In this document: piece after piece, positions 45,964 to 55,668 of the stretch
Numbering within the stretch: the stretch's first letter is position 1
Layout: every line of letters starts with the position of its first letter
Source: Mesorhizobium sp. B2-4-15
Lineage (GTDB): Bacteria > Pseudomonadota > Alphaproteobacteria > Rhizobiales > Rhizobiaceae
Length of the DNA: 64,000 nucleotides
NCBI RefSeq assembly: GCF_006658505.1
Contig: NZ_VFUZ01000008.1
Coordinates: 1-64,000 of the forward strand
Direction: 5' to 3'
Made by a program: the position numbers and the translations under genes
Notes under the pieces: generated by a model
What the model was told of the DNA's origin: nothing
What the model saw: only the letters and a program-made list of their open reading frames with translations
Database searches by the model: none

Positions 45964-46727
45964 GAAAGTTCGCGAGTTGGGCCGGAATCCTGCTGGTCAT
46001 TACCTTTCTTCTGCTGCCGCTCATCGTCATCATTCCGTTGTCGCTTACGCCAACGAGCTTTCTCTCGTTCCCGAGCAGGGCGTTGTCCTTGCGACACTAT
46101 GTGGCGTTGTTCACCGATCCCAAATGGATCGGTTCAGGGGTGGACAGCATCATCGTCGCCACCCTCACCGCAATTTCCTGCACGCTGCTGTCTGTGGCCA
46201 TGGCCAGCGGACTTTGGCTGATGAACAGCCGCTGGACGCCTGTCTATGTCACGATCGCGCTGGTCCCGATCGTCGCGCCACAAGTCGTGTCCGCCATGAT
46301 TATCTATTATCTCGAAGCGCGGCTCGGCATTCTCGACAGCTACGCCGGTCTCGTCGTCGGGCATTGCATCGTAGCCTTGCCTTACGCCGTCATTACCATG
46401 CTGGTGGCGTTCGCACGGCTGAGCCGGTCACTGGAGCGCGCTTCCCGTTCGCTTGGCGCGAGCACCTCGATCACGCTCTGGCACATACTGCTGCCGAATG
46501 TGAGATCCGGAATTTTCGGTGCGGCATTCCTGTCCTTCGTGATCTCGTGGGATGAGGTTGCAGTCACGTTGTTCATTTCGGGCCTGAATGTGATGACGCT
46601 TCCGAAGCGCATCTGGGATGGACTGCGCTTCGACATCAATCCGGTCATCGCTTCCGTATCCGTCATCATGATCATCGTCACGATCATCGCTCTCATCGCC
46701 TACGCTAAGCGCTCGACCGAGCGTTAA
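45960..46727 (+). CDS. ABC transporter permease (PotC-like)
   Basis: A 255-residue inner-membrane permease with about six spans, starting with GTG that overlaps the stop of the first permease (GTGA). The EAA loop is in RASRSLGASTSITLWHILLP near residue 160. The N-terminal span is GILLVITFLLLPLIVIIPLS. Together with the previous gene it makes the heterodimeric channel of the importer. A gap of 23 bases separates it from the peptidase-fold gene. Confidence 0.9.
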   Translation: MRKFASWAGILLVITFLLLPLIVIIPLSLTPTSFLSFPSRALSLRHYVALFTDPKWIGSGVDSIIVATLTAISCTLLSVAMASGLWLMNSRWTPVYVTIALVPIVAPQVVSAMIIYYLEARLGILDSYAGLVVGHCIVALPYAVITMLVAFARLSRSLERASRSLGASTSITLWHILLPNVRSGIFGAAFLSFVISWDEVAVTLFISGLNVMTLPKRIWDGLRFDINPVIASVSVIMIIVTIIALIAYAKRSTER

Positions 46728-46750
46728 TTCGAAAGACCAGGAGTACCACT

Positions 46751-47902
46751 ATGTTGACTGCATTTTCGTTGACCACCTACCGCGACCGGCAAAAGAAGCT
46801 GCGTGCCCGCATCAAGAAAAAAGAGCTTGATGCTCTGATCGTCAACTTCCCGGATAATATCAACTATCTGACCGGTTTCGACAGCCTTGGCTTCCTCTGG
46901 TACCAGGCGCTTATTGTCTCCGAAAAGGTCCAGCCGGCGCTGTTTTTCACTCGCACTTCAGAAATGCCTTGCGTTCACGAACTCTCGGCGATCGAAGATG
47001 CGGTCTTCTACGATATTGCCACCCAGGATCCGCTAGAGCTTGTCGCCAAGGCCCTGATCGACGCCGGCCATGGCAAGGGCCGTATCGGTGTCGAGACCCA
47101 TGCCTTCACATTCTCGCCCGATCAGTTCCTCCGGCTGCAGAAATATCTGCCTGATGCGACACTGGTGGATGCTTCGACGGCCGTTGCCGAAGAGCGCCTC
47201 ATCAAATCACCACAAGAGATCGAGTATCAGCGCTCGGCCGCGCGCATGGCCGACTACGCCATGAAGCGAGCTTTCGAAGCGATCCGGCCTGGTCGTTCCG
47301 AAGTGGAGATTGCCGGCGAGATTGCAATGGCACTCGGCGAGGCCGGAAGCGAGTACAGCGCAATCTCACCGATGGTGGCAACCGGCCGTCGCAGTACCAT
47401 GACGCATGCCATGCCGCATCGCCAAGTGGTCAGCGTCGGCGATGTCGTCCTCGTTGAACTCGCTGGCGTTTGCAATCGCTACCACAGCATTTTGATGCGC
47501 ACCGCAGTGGTGGGCAATCCTTCGCCGCGGGTCAGAGAGGTCTCGGACCTGCTGACGGAATCCTTCAACGCGGCGATGGACGCCGCCAAGCCCGGCCAGC
47601 CGGTTGGCGGTACGAACACGGCATGCAACAAGGTCCTCAACCGCATGGGCCTCGCCAAGACCCGCGTCCATCGTATCGGCTACAGCTTGGGTCTTGCCTA
47701 TCCGCCTTCCTGGCTCGAAGCCATGATGCTGGACGAGGCCGACGACCATGTGTTCGAGCCAAACATGTCGTTCTCGATGGAGCCTAACCTGTCGCTTTAC
47801 GACGAAGGTTTTGGCCTCAAGCTCGGCGATACGGTGCTTTGCACCGAAGCGGGCTCCGTCAGCCTATCCGAGCTTCCACCGACCTTGACCATCCTGGGTT
47901 AA
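46751..47902 (+). CDS. Creatinase/M24-fold hydrolase lacking the metal site
   Basis: A 383-residue enzyme with the pita-bread fold of aminopeptidase P, prolidase and creatinase. The N-terminal domain (INYLTGFDS) is typical. The five metal ligands of M24 peptidases are mostly replaced: the positions show E236, I, Y, E and G where D, D, H, E and E are expected. H219 lies 12 residues before the GD of VGDVVLVE, the same spacing as the catalytic histidine of creatinase. This points to a metal-independent C-N hydrolase, like creatinase or ectoine hydrolase, not a peptidase. It lies in the polyamine-type operon. The substrate is open. Confidence 0.82.
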   Translation: MLTAFSLTTYRDRQKKLRARIKKKELDALIVNFPDNINYLTGFDSLGFLWYQALIVSEKVQPALFFTRTSEMPCVHELSAIEDAVFYDIATQDPLELVAKALIDAGHGKGRIGVETHAFTFSPDQFLRLQKYLPDATLVDASTAVAEERLIKSPQEIEYQRSAARMADYAMKRAFEAIRPGRSEVEIAGEIAMALGEAGSEYSAISPMVATGRRSTMTHAMPHRQVVSVGDVVLVELAGVCNRYHSILMRTAVVGNPSPRVREVSDLLTESFNAAMDAAKPGQPVGGTNTACNKVLNRMGLAKTRVHRIGYSLGLAYPPSWLEAMMLDEADDHVFEPNMSFSMEPNLSLYDEGFGLKLGDTVLCTEAGSVSLSELPPTLTILG

Positions 47903-47914
47903 AGGGCGACCGCG

Positions 47915-49015
47915 ATGTCACAGGCACCCGCGATGGACGTTTTCTGGAACGACGATGTGCTGTTCCACGATACCGGATTTGGCTTTTTTGAAGCACCGGA
48001 GAGCCCGATGCTCTCTGTTCAGATTGCACACCCGGAGGGCCCAGACCGCATCCGCAACATGAAGTCCGTCCTGCAGCGCGGACCGGTTGCGGAGCGATTG
48101 CGCTGGCGAACCAGCACACATGCACTGGAAGCGGATCTGATCCGCTTCCATGAACAAACCTATGTTGCCGAGGTGAAGCGGGCCGCCCACGAGGGCCGGC
48201 GTTTTACCGCGACAACGTTGCTCAGACCCGGTGCCTGGCCCGCCCTTCTTGCCGCTGCCGGGGCGACACTCGATGCTGGCCGCCACGTTCGTGTGACGGG
48301 CTCACCGGCCTTTGCGCTGGTCCGCCCACCCGGTCATCACGCGGGGCGCGCGATGGCCGACGGCTACTGCTTCTTCAATCATGTCGGTATCGCGGCGGAA
48401 GATGCGATCGCGAACGGCATAGCCCGCGTGGCGATTGTCGATTGGGATGTCCATCACGGCAATGGCACCCAAGCTGGCTTCTATGATCGCGCCGACGTGC
48501 TGACGGTCTCCATGCACATGGACCACGGCGCATGGGGTCCAACTCACCCCGAGACCGGCGGCGTGGACGAGACCGGCACCGGCGCGGGTGCGGGCTTCAA
48601 TCTCAATGTCCCACTGCCGATGGGGTCGACGGATGCGACATATCTCGGCGCATTCGATGAGATCGTGGCTCCGCGACTGCGGGCCTTCGAACCTCAAATG
48701 CTGATCATTGCAAATGGCGTCGACGCGGGTCAGTTCGATCCCAATGGCAGGCAGCTCGTTACCATGTCGGGCTTCCACGCCTTGGCGTCGCGCGCACGGG
48801 CACTGGCCGATGAACTCTGCGCAGGGCGGCTGCTTGTCGTCCAGGAAGGGGGCTACAATCCGGCTTATGCGGCATTCAGCGTGCATTCGGCAATCGAGGG
48901 CTTCGCGGGCCTTCCGGAGAGTCTCAAGGATCCGCTGGGTTTCATGCCGCAGGCCGAGCAGCGCGCGAAACACGACGTGGATTGGCTGAAGGCCCGGATT
49001 CTGGCCGGGCAATAA
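47915..49015 (+). CDS. Histone deacetylase family amidohydrolase (acetylpolyamine type)
   Basis: A 366-residue arginase/deacetylase-fold enzyme. The catalytic histidine pair is H141-H142 in RPPGHHAG, and the zinc ligands D178 and H180 lie in DWDVHHGNGT, with the third in ANGVDAGQFDP. Bacterial members remove acyl groups from acetylated polyamines or other amines. Its neighbours, a polyamine-type importer and an amine oxidase-like flavoprotein, favour acetylpolyamine deacetylation. It starts 12 bases after the creatinase-fold gene. The protein is predicted cytoplasmic. Confidence 0.88.
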   Translation: MSQAPAMDVFWNDDVLFHDTGFGFFEAPESPMLSVQIAHPEGPDRIRNMKSVLQRGPVAERLRWRTSTHALEADLIRFHEQTYVAEVKRAAHEGRRFTATTLLRPGAWPALLAAAGATLDAGRHVRVTGSPAFALVRPPGHHAGRAMADGYCFFNHVGIAAEDAIANGIARVAIVDWDVHHGNGTQAGFYDRADVLTVSMHMDHGAWGPTHPETGGVDETGTGAGAGFNLNVPLPMGSTDATYLGAFDEIVAPRLRAFEPQMLIIANGVDAGQFDPNGRQLVTMSGFHALASRARALADELCAGRLLVVQEGGYNPAYAAFSVHSAIEGFAGLPESLKDPLGFMPQAEQRAKHDVDWLKARILAGQ

Positions 49016-49268
49016 ACACTCGGCTTCGGCACGCCGGTGTCGGACTTCAGCTTCCGCCGGTTCGGCGGGCCGGCCACGACCTCAAGCCGCGGCAGCCACA
49101 GCCAAGTGATGCCTGTGCGGAATTCTCGTTCACGCAATATCGATCGGCAAAGGAAAATTCGATGAGCAGAACACGCCACTACAGATGAAGTCCAACAAAT
49201 TTCACCAACACCACCAACGTCATGTGTCGACGCTGAATGGTCTCACATCGGGCCCTGAGGAGATTACA

Positions 49269-50651
49269 GTGGCCGACAATCTGTCCACAGCTGACCGGCG
49301 CGTTTTCTGGCACGACACCGTGGTGACGCAGCCGTCCTGCCCTCCCCTGGCGGCCGACGTAAAGTGCGATCTGGCAATTGTCGGCGGCGGATTTACCGGA
49401 CTCTGGACCGCTCTTGAGGCACGACGTCAACGGCCACAAGACCGCATCATCCTGATTGAGCAAGGTCGTTGCGGCGATGGAGCGTCTGGGCGCAATGGCG
49501 GTTTTTGCGCACCCTCGATTTCACATGGCGTCGGCAATGCACTCAAGCGCTGGCCAAAGGAGGCTGAGGCGCTGGTGCGCCTAGGCAGGGTCAATCTCGA
49601 CGAGTTTGAGGCCGATCTGGGTGAATTCGGCATCGATGCTGAGTTCGAACGGAAAGGCAAGCTGAACGTCGCAGCCAAGCCCTGGCAGGTGGAAAGTCTC
49701 CAGTCCTGGGCCAGCAACTATCGAAGGTTCGGCATAGACTGCCAAATCCTCACTGGAGACCGCTTGCGCGAAAAGTTCGATTCGCCAGTTTATCCAGCCG
49801 GGCTTTACGAACCGAACTATGCCTTGCTCAATCCAGGGAAGATGGTGGCCGAGCTGCGGCGCGTTGCGCTGGCGAAATCGATCGAAATTCATGAAGGCAC
49901 GACCGCCAGCGCGTTGCGCGTGGTACAAGGCGCAATAGAGTTAGGGACGGCGGGTGGGATCATTCGCGCCCGACATGTGGTGCTGGCAACAAATGCTGCG
50001 CCTCCGCTCCTTAGCCGCCTGCGCAACGCGATCATTCCGATTTTCGATTATGCTCTGGTGACGCGACCTCTCGACAATGACGAGTTGGCGTCGATCGGTT
50101 GGACCGGCCGGCACGGCGTAGCCGATTGCGGAAACCAGTTCCACTATGTTCGCAAGACCGCCGACAATCGCATCCTTTGGGGCGGCTTTGATGCGATCTA
50201 TCACTTTGGCTCGCGACGAGACGAAGTCTTCCTCAGACAAAGCCAAAGTCTTGCTCGTCTGGCAAAGAACTTCGCAACCGCATTGCCGGCCCTCGCCCAT
50301 GTGCCATTTACACATGCATGGGGCGGCATCATCGACACCTCCGCGCGGACCACGTTCTTTGCGGGACTGGCTTGTGGCGATCGCGTTGCCTACGCCATGG
50401 GGTTTACCGGACAAGGTGTGTCAGCCAGCCGATTCGCCGCGCTGACAGTGCTCGATCTGCTTGGAAAGCGTGATAGCGAGCGGACTCGACTAGCCATGCT
50501 GCGCCGTCCACCATTCCCGTTTCCTCCCGAACCTATTCGATGGCTGAGTATTCGCTGGGCTCAACGTGGACTGGCGCGCGAGGACGAGACCGGCCGACGT
50601 TCCCTGCTCAACAAGGCGCTCGATACGCTCGGCGTCGGGTTCGATTCATGA
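49269..50651 (+). CDS. FAD-dependent oxidoreductase (DAO family, PuuB-like)
   Basis: A 460-residue flavoprotein of the D-amino acid oxidase/glycine oxidase fold. The N-terminal FAD motif is CDLAIVGGGFTGLWTALEA and the C-terminal one GFTGQGVSASRFAA. SGRNGGFCAP is typical of gamma-glutamylputrescine oxidase and related amine oxidases. GTG 49269 is chosen because GAGGAG lies seven bases upstream; a longer frame adds 28 residues without support. It would oxidise a primary or secondary amine, giving an aldehyde and hydrogen peroxide. A gap of about 250 bases separates it from the deacetylase gene, with no gene in it. Confidence 0.87.
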   Translation: MADNLSTADRRVFWHDTVVTQPSCPPLAADVKCDLAIVGGGFTGLWTALEARRQRPQDRIILIEQGRCGDGASGRNGGFCAPSISHGVGNALKRWPKEAEALVRLGRVNLDEFEADLGEFGIDAEFERKGKLNVAAKPWQVESLQSWASNYRRFGIDCQILTGDRLREKFDSPVYPAGLYEPNYALLNPGKMVAELRRVALAKSIEIHEGTTASALRVVQGAIELGTAGGIIRARHVVLATNAAPPLLSRLRNAIIPIFDYALVTRPLDNDELASIGWTGRHGVADCGNQFHYVRKTADNRILWGGFDAIYHFGSRRDEVFLRQSQSLARLAKNFATALPALAHVPFTHAWGGIIDTSARTTFFAGLACGDRVAYAMGFTGQGVSASRFAALTVLDLLGKRDSERTRLAMLRRPPFPFPPEPIRWLSIRWAQRGLAREDETGRRSLLNKALDTLGVGFDS

Positions 50652-50662
50652 AGGAGTAAAGC

Positions 50663-51019
50663 ATGGCTTCGCTTAAGCATGTCATTCCCTTTGACACGGA
50701 CGCGATCGAACCGTGTGAAATCGTCACGTCGGATCCGGCAGCGGTCGATCGGCCTTACCAGCCGCGCAGCTGGCGGCACTTCCAGAAAGCCGAAAGGGGC
50801 GCGACCGCGGGCATTTGGGAAGCCGAGGCCCATCTGGAACGGATTGACTGCGGTTACGACGAGCTGTGCCATATCCTCGAGGGCAGCGTGCGGCTGACCA
50901 ACGTCGCGGGCGATTCTCGAACCTTCGGCCCAGGGGATAGCTTCGTTGTAGCGGCTGGCTTCAAAGGAATATGGGAAAACCTCACCCCAGTCAGGAAGGT
51001 CTTCTTCATCCTCGCTTAG
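50663..51019 (+). CDS. Cupin domain protein (DUF861 type)
   Basis: A 118-residue single-domain cupin. The motif region is DELCHILEGSVRLTN followed by FGPGDSFVVAAGFKGIWEN, matching the DUF861 (ureidoglycolate-like, EutQ-like) cupins. It follows the FAD enzyme by 11 bases with AAGGAG upstream, so it closes the catabolic operon. Such cupins are very common after amine-oxidase genes in rhizobia; their function is not known. Histidine ligands are few, so metal binding is uncertain. Confidence 0.85.
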   Translation: MASLKHVIPFDTDAIEPCEIVTSDPAAVDRPYQPRSWRHFQKAERGATAGIWEAEAHLERIDCGYDELCHILEGSVRLTNVAGDSRTFGPGDSFVVAAGFKGIWENLTPVRKVFFILA

Positions 51020-51028
51020 CAGCACGGC

Positions 51029-51124
51029 CTAAGCAGACCTCAGGAGAAAGAAGCCCAAAGTGACAGTTCCACCCATCCAAAATGCGCCGAAGACGATGTG
51101 GATAGCCCGCAGAAGGGCGATCAT
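51029..51124 (-). pseudogene. Truncated membrane protein fragment
   Basis: A 31-codon frame beginning MIALLRAIHIVFGAFWMGG with a TAG after 31 residues. It resembles the first helix of the CopD/DUF2269-type membrane proteins that begin with a histidine- and tryptophan-containing span, cut off after the helix. It marks the start of the decayed stretch. Confidence 0.45.
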
Positions 51125-51325
51125 AGAGTTTAGTATCCTCTCAATGGCCGATATGAGGCGCATTGCGGTATGTCTACTCTACTACCGTGAGTGAACCGTC
51201 GGGACGACTGGACATGCTAGGCACACGCAGCGCCTGTTGGAGGATCACTTCCAAACTGGACAGGATATCGGCGGGGCAGCGATCTCTTGACTCTGCCGAC
51301 CAGACGTTGCGGCGGTTGCCGATGA

Positions 51326-51581
51326 CTACCTACCCAAATTCATCGCTTTCGTTTCGATCAGCTTCTCGCGGGCAACCGTTGGACCGAAGTCGACGTAGTG
51401 CTCGCGGATCAGCTCTAGCGCGAAGTTGCGAACGCCATCAACGATACGATTGTTGGAATGTCGGCCGCGCGCCTTGTGCCGGAGAGCCGCAGCGCCATCC
51501 GCCTGGAACGTCCTCAACAGCCGCTGGACCTGATGAACTAAAACGTAGAACCTCGATATGTCGCAGCTCGCGTTCGCTCAT
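51326..51581 (-). pseudogene. Remnant of an ISNCY-type transposase
   Basis: One frame from ATG 51581 reads MSERELRHIEVLRF, the usual start of an ISNCY-family transposase. After an apparent deletion and frame change near 51540, another frame continues VQRLLRTFQADGAAALRHKA, then GRHSNNRIVDGVR and YVDFGPTVAREKL, which are the helix-turn-helix region of the same family. The rest of the transposase, including the catalytic DDE domain, is missing. No terminal inverted repeats were found. It is a dead mobile-element scar. Confidence 0.7.
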
Positions 51582-51796
51582 CAAAACCAGTCGCAATCTG
51601 CAATCTCCCGCGCTCTCGAACGCGAGTAGATTGGCAAGGCAGGAGCGACATTCCTACTTTGCCAGATCCGGACATTTTTTTTAACTTAGCTGCTACACAG
51701 CCTCTTCGCATAAGATGCAGTCTGGAATGCCCAAAGCGCAAAGCTGGCATCGTATGCTTCAAATACTGACATTGGGTCAAATGACTCGAGAGAGAG

Positions 51797-52618
51797 ATGA
51801 ACGCGCGTCCACAAAGTCATAGTCTGCTTCAACGGTTCGCCGTGTTGCTTATCCTGGCCGGCGGCACTGCCTTGGATGGAGGCTCTATCGCCATGGCTGA
51901 TGCGCCGCCGCAATACGACCATGTAGTGGTCGTGGTCATGGAGAATCATTCCTTCGAGCAGATCGCGCAGCCGGGCGCTGCTCCCTATCTGCAGACCCTG
52001 GCGAGGAACGGCGCCCTATTCTATAATTCGCATGGGGTCGCTCATCCCAGTCAGCCCAACTACCTGGCCCTGTTCAGCGGCTCGACCCACGGGGTGCGCG
52101 ACGATGGCATCCACGAGATTGCCGGGTCCAACCTTGCCGAGCGCCTTCAGGCTGCCGGCAAGGCCTTTGTGGGCTATGCCGAGGCCGGATCGCCCCGCAA
52201 ACACAATCCGTGGGAATCCTTTGCCGACGCCAGAGGAGCCGGAAAATCACTGACCAAATTTCCGCGCGACTATGCGCGGCTGCCGGCGGTCAGCTTCGTC
52301 ATCCCCAACCTAGCCAACGACATGCATGACGGCACGACCGTGCAGGCCGATGCATGGCTGAAGGCCCATTTGCGCACCTATGCCATCTGGTCGCGCAGGC
52401 ACAACAGCCTGCTGGTCGTAACCTTCGACGAGGACGATGGCGGTCTTGAGAACCACATATTCACGGTGTTTTACGGCGCTGGCATCAAGCCCGGCCGTTA
52501 CGCCGACAGGATCGACCACTACACATTGCTGCGGACCATCGAGGACATCGAAGGTATAGCGCCGCTGGGTACCACCATCGTAAGAACGGCGATCGGAAGC
52601 GTCTGGAAAGAGCCGTAG
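51797..52618 (+). CDS. Phosphoesterase (AcpA/phospholipase C-like)
   Basis: A 273-residue secreted or periplasmic hydrolase. A signal peptide (LLQRFAVLLILAGGTAL, then AMADA) is followed by YDHVVVVVMENHSFEQI, the conserved opening of the AcpA phosphoesterase/phosphatidylcholine phospholipase C superfamily. Further signatures are HPSQPNYLALFSGS, PRKHNPWESF and VVTFDEDDGG, with metal-binding acidic residues and histidines. It should cleave a phosphate monoester or phosphodiester outside the cytoplasm. It is the only intact gene in the decayed region. GAGAGAGATG gives a fair ribosome site. Confidence 0.88.
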   Translation: MNARPQSHSLLQRFAVLLILAGGTALDGGSIAMADAPPQYDHVVVVVMENHSFEQIAQPGAAPYLQTLARNGALFYNSHGVAHPSQPNYLALFSGSTHGVRDDGIHEIAGSNLAERLQAAGKAFVGYAEAGSPRKHNPWESFADARGAGKSLTKFPRDYARLPAVSFVIPNLANDMHDGTTVQADAWLKAHLRTYAIWSRRHNSLLVVTFDEDDGGLENHIFTVFYGAGIKPGRYADRIDHYTLLRTIEDIEGIAPLGTTIVRTAIGSVWKEP

Positions 52619-52739
52619 AACGTTTGAGAGCTATGCCGCAGCCCGTGTTGCGAACCGTTTTCAGGACATGAAAGAGCTGGAGCAGGAAGCCACGATGTAG
52701 TGCCGTGCGCGGCATCACTTACGTTGTCGTCAATGATGC

Positions 52740-53057
52740 CCAACTTCGAGAGGCGGCACCGACCTCGCCGACATGGAGGCAACGATCGCCGCCGGCAAGG
52801 ACTGCAACGCCATTGTGCATTTCGGCGGCGCGCCGCCCGAATGCGAGTGGCAGACGATCCTGGCTTCCAGCATCCGCGGTTCCTACCACATCTACGAAGG
52901 CGCCCGGAAACGTGGCGTCAAGCGCGTCATCTACGCCTCATCGGTGCATGCGATCGGCTGTCACGAAGTCGAGGCGCATATCGGTGTGGACGCCGGTGCG
53001 CTGTGGACCAGGACGAGGACTAGTTTTCGATGCCAGTGGCGTCTCTGTCTTTCATAG
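52740..53057 (+). pseudogene. Fragment of an NAD-dependent sugar epimerase/dehydrogenase
   Basis: The frame reads GTDLADMEATIAAGKDCNAI, VHFGGAPPECEWQTILASSI, then YEGARKRGVKRVIYASSVHA and IGCHEVEAHIGVDAG, an internal part of an extended short-chain dehydrogenase resembling uronate dehydrogenases. The NAD-binding N-terminus is only faintly visible upstream in another frame (VRGITYVVVND), and the sequence loses similarity after about 53010, before the YxxxK catalytic motif. It is therefore a broken gene with both ends gone. Confidence 0.7.
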
Positions 53058-53309
53058 AAAGGGTCGATGAACGCGTGCCACTACACGGATATGGGGCGTC
53101 TGGCCTGGGGCACCAAGAGCGGAACGGCAGCTTTCCCCTCTTCGCGAACACGATGCCGGACTTTCAACGCTGGATCAAATCTCTCGGTAGTGCATCAGTT
53201 TGAAGTCTGAAAGGCGGATTTACTTCCTGATGATCCGGACCATGGGTCGCCAGGAACTCGCCGCACGTCTATGTTGACGCAAGAATGGGACGGACGAGAG
53301 ACTGAGTGA

Positions 53310-53983
53310 ATGATCGCCGGCCGGTGTGGATCAACGCTAATCCTTCAGGCTCTTGCTCTGGGCGTGCTGAGCCTCACCTTGGCAGGTGTCAAGGCTTTTG
53401 CAGCCGACACCGCCATTCCCGTTGTCGCCGACGTCGCGCGCCGAGCCGATGTCCCGGTCTTTCTTGTCGGCCTCGGCTCCGTTGCCCCGCTGCGCACCGT
53501 GACCGTAACCAGCCGGATCGACGGCGAGTTGATCAAGCTCGACTTCGTCGACGGACAGGATATGCACGCCGGCGATCGTCTCGCCGAGATCGCTCCGCAT
53601 CCCCTGCGGGCGGCGCTCGCGCAGCGCAAGCCACCAAGGCGCGGGACGACGTATCGCTGGCGAATGCCAGGCTGGACCTCGCCCGGGCGCAGACCCTGAC
53701 CACCAAGGGCGTCGGCACGACGCAGGTACTGGACACCGCAAAGGCGGCGGTGGCGCAGCTTGAGGCTACCGACAAGGTCGATCAGGCCGCCATTGATATC
53801 CAGCAAACCCAGCTCGGCTTTACGCAGATACGCTCGCCGCTGGACGGCCGCGCCGGCATCCATATGGTCGATGCCGGCAACAGTGTCCGGGCCAGCGACA
53901 CCGGCGGCATCGTCCGGATCAGCCAGATCCATCCGATCGCGGTTGATTTTTCGCTGCCCTCATGCGAAGCGGCGACGAAATGA
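53310..53983 (+). pseudogene. Frameshifted and truncated RND efflux adaptor (MdtA/AcrA-like)
   Basis: From ATG 53310 the frame gives a signal peptide (MIAGRCGSTLILQALALG) and the first half of a membrane-fusion protein, PVFLVGLGSVAPLRTVTVTS. Near 53630 similarity moves to another frame: ARLDLARAQTLTTKGVGTTQ, then QTQLGFTQIRSPLDGRAGIH and HPIAVDFSLPS, ending in a stop at 53983. Residues between the two halves of the coiled coil are missing, and the C-terminal half of the adaptor is absent. No RND pump gene follows. It is non-functional. Confidence 0.75.
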
Positions 53984-55044
53984 GCCTGTGTCAAAGGCAA
54001 AACCGGGCTGATTGGTCGGCCCATTCTGGCAGCGTGATGTGATCCTTGCTGTGAACTGGGCCTCCAGCGACGTTTCCAAGGCCGAGGCGCAGGGCGGTGC
54101 TGACGCAGATCGCCCGCTACGTGCCGCCGCTCTGCGCTTCCACAACCCCGTGAACTTCCATCCGTCTTCCGCGTTACACTCAGTTATGAATCGATCGGAT
54201 TTCGTATCGACGATCAAGCGTGCTCGATTGGACAAAGAGCGCGCCGAGGCGGAAATCGACGGTACACGATTGCGGTAAGCCGACGCATCATTGAGGAATC
54301 CCGCAAGCTCCTACAGCGAATAAGCGAGCGCCAAGATCCGGGAAGTACCGGCCGGCGCTAGCGAGGTAGTGTGATTTGCGCCTTGGACCTAGATGGCGCA
54401 AGGTTTGGCTGCTCCGGACATCCTCAAACCGGTGGTGTATGGCTCGGGCTGCGAATCCTGTGTCACCTTGTGGCACAAATTTCGGCGGGAAGGTGGCGCG
54501 CGCCACCGACGGAAATCTTGGCAGCGTTTTTTGCATTCGATTTGCTGAAGACGGGGACCAGGGAGATCGTAATGGGCGCTGCCGATCGCTTCAAGTCAAA
54601 GTCGGCTTCGCCTGCGACCGTCCTACGTATCCTCACTGCGCAACGCTATCCTCATCGCTGAGTTCCAATCCACGCTTATAAGCATTTTCTTATTTAGTGT
54701 GACAATTATGGGCTGGTCGCACCTGTGAAACGTGGGTACGCGTGGATCGGGTTAATGAGGAAAGCGCGAATGCACGCTCGCCTACCGGAAACGGCTCACG
54801 TGAATTTAGCCGCGAACCGACGGGATGCCGGCATCCCCATCAATCACCGTCTGTAGACGAGTTTCGAACCGGCTAAGTTCGCCGATCGCCTCCTGTCGTC
54901 GCCTCTCCTGAGCACTTTCAAAAAATCCCAATGAACACTGTCCGCTCATAGACGCGAAGCGTAACGAAACCTGCCGCGAGCGTTTTTTTGTTGCTCGACA
55001 TCGGTTCTTCGGAGGATGATTCCAAGAGAGGTCACCAAGGCCTG
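53984..55044. other. Long stretch without a recognisable gene
   Basis: About 1 kb with only short open frames, none having a family resemblance or good ribosome site. It continues the decayed region. A frame at 54012-54278 was considered and not accepted. Confidence 0.5.
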
Positions 55045-55668
55045 ATGAAAGGCAACGCCAAGATGGTCACACGCGGGTTTTCAGGACGCCGGCCGCCGGC
55101 TGGGGACGCACGCATACCTCCAGGGCAACACCTCGAGCACGGATTCCCCGTCCTGTCGGCCGGGCCAACACCGAGAATCCGCACCGAGGATTGGTCGTTC
55201 ACGCTCAAACACGGGCCGCGGCCGATCAAGAAGTGGAGTTGGGCGGAGTTCAGCGCCCTGCCCATGACGAAGATGACTCGGGACATCCACTGCGTGACGT
55301 CTTGGACCAAGTTCGACACACCTTGGCAGGGCGTCCTCGTCGACGACATCCTCGCCGACGCGGGTGTCGAGCCGCCGACCGCCTTCACGCTCGCGCACTC
55401 CTTCGACGGGTATTCAACAAACGTGCCGACCAAAGACCTGGTGGTGGGCAAGGCTATGGTCGCCCTGCTCTATGAGGGAAAGCCGATCACGGCGGACCAT
55501 GGGGGGCCGGCGCGGCTGCTGGTGCCGCACCTCTACTTCTGGAAGTCGGCGAAGTGGGTGAACGGCCTGCAGTTCACTGAGCGTGACGAGCCCGGATTCT
55601 GGGAATTGCGAGGTTACCACATCTACGGCGACCCATGGCGCGAGCAGCGCTACACGAACGACCCGTGA
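55045..55668 (+). CDS. Sulfite-oxidase-like molybdopterin protein, cytoplasmic
   Basis: A 207-residue protein of the oxidoreductase molybdopterin-binding (SUOX/MsrP) fold. The molybdenum-ligand cysteine is in IHCVTSWTKFD; other family segments are TEDWSFTL, VLVDDILADAGV, AHSFDGYSTNV and DHGGPARLLVPHLY, ending GYHIYGDPW. It has no signal peptide, unlike MsrP. ATG 55045 follows AAGG; ATG 55063 is an alternative. It overlaps the next gene (GTGA), a ferredoxin-reductase-like flavoprotein that probably feeds it electrons or takes them. Its substrate is unknown. Confidence 0.88.
   Translation: MKGNAKMVTRGFSGRRPPAGDARIPPGQHLEHGFPVLSAGPTPRIRTEDWSFTLKHGPRPIKKWSWAEFSALPMTKMTRDIHCVTSWTKFDTPWQGVLVDDILADAGVEPPTAFTLAHSFDGYSTNVPTKDLVVGKAMVALLYEGKPITADHGGPARLLVPHLYFWKSAKWVNGLQFTERDEPGFWELRGYHIYGDPWREQRYTNDP

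Noticed and set aside
54012..54278. 88-codon frame in the decayed region
   Set aside because: No ribosome site or recognisable domain; the opposite strand is equally open.
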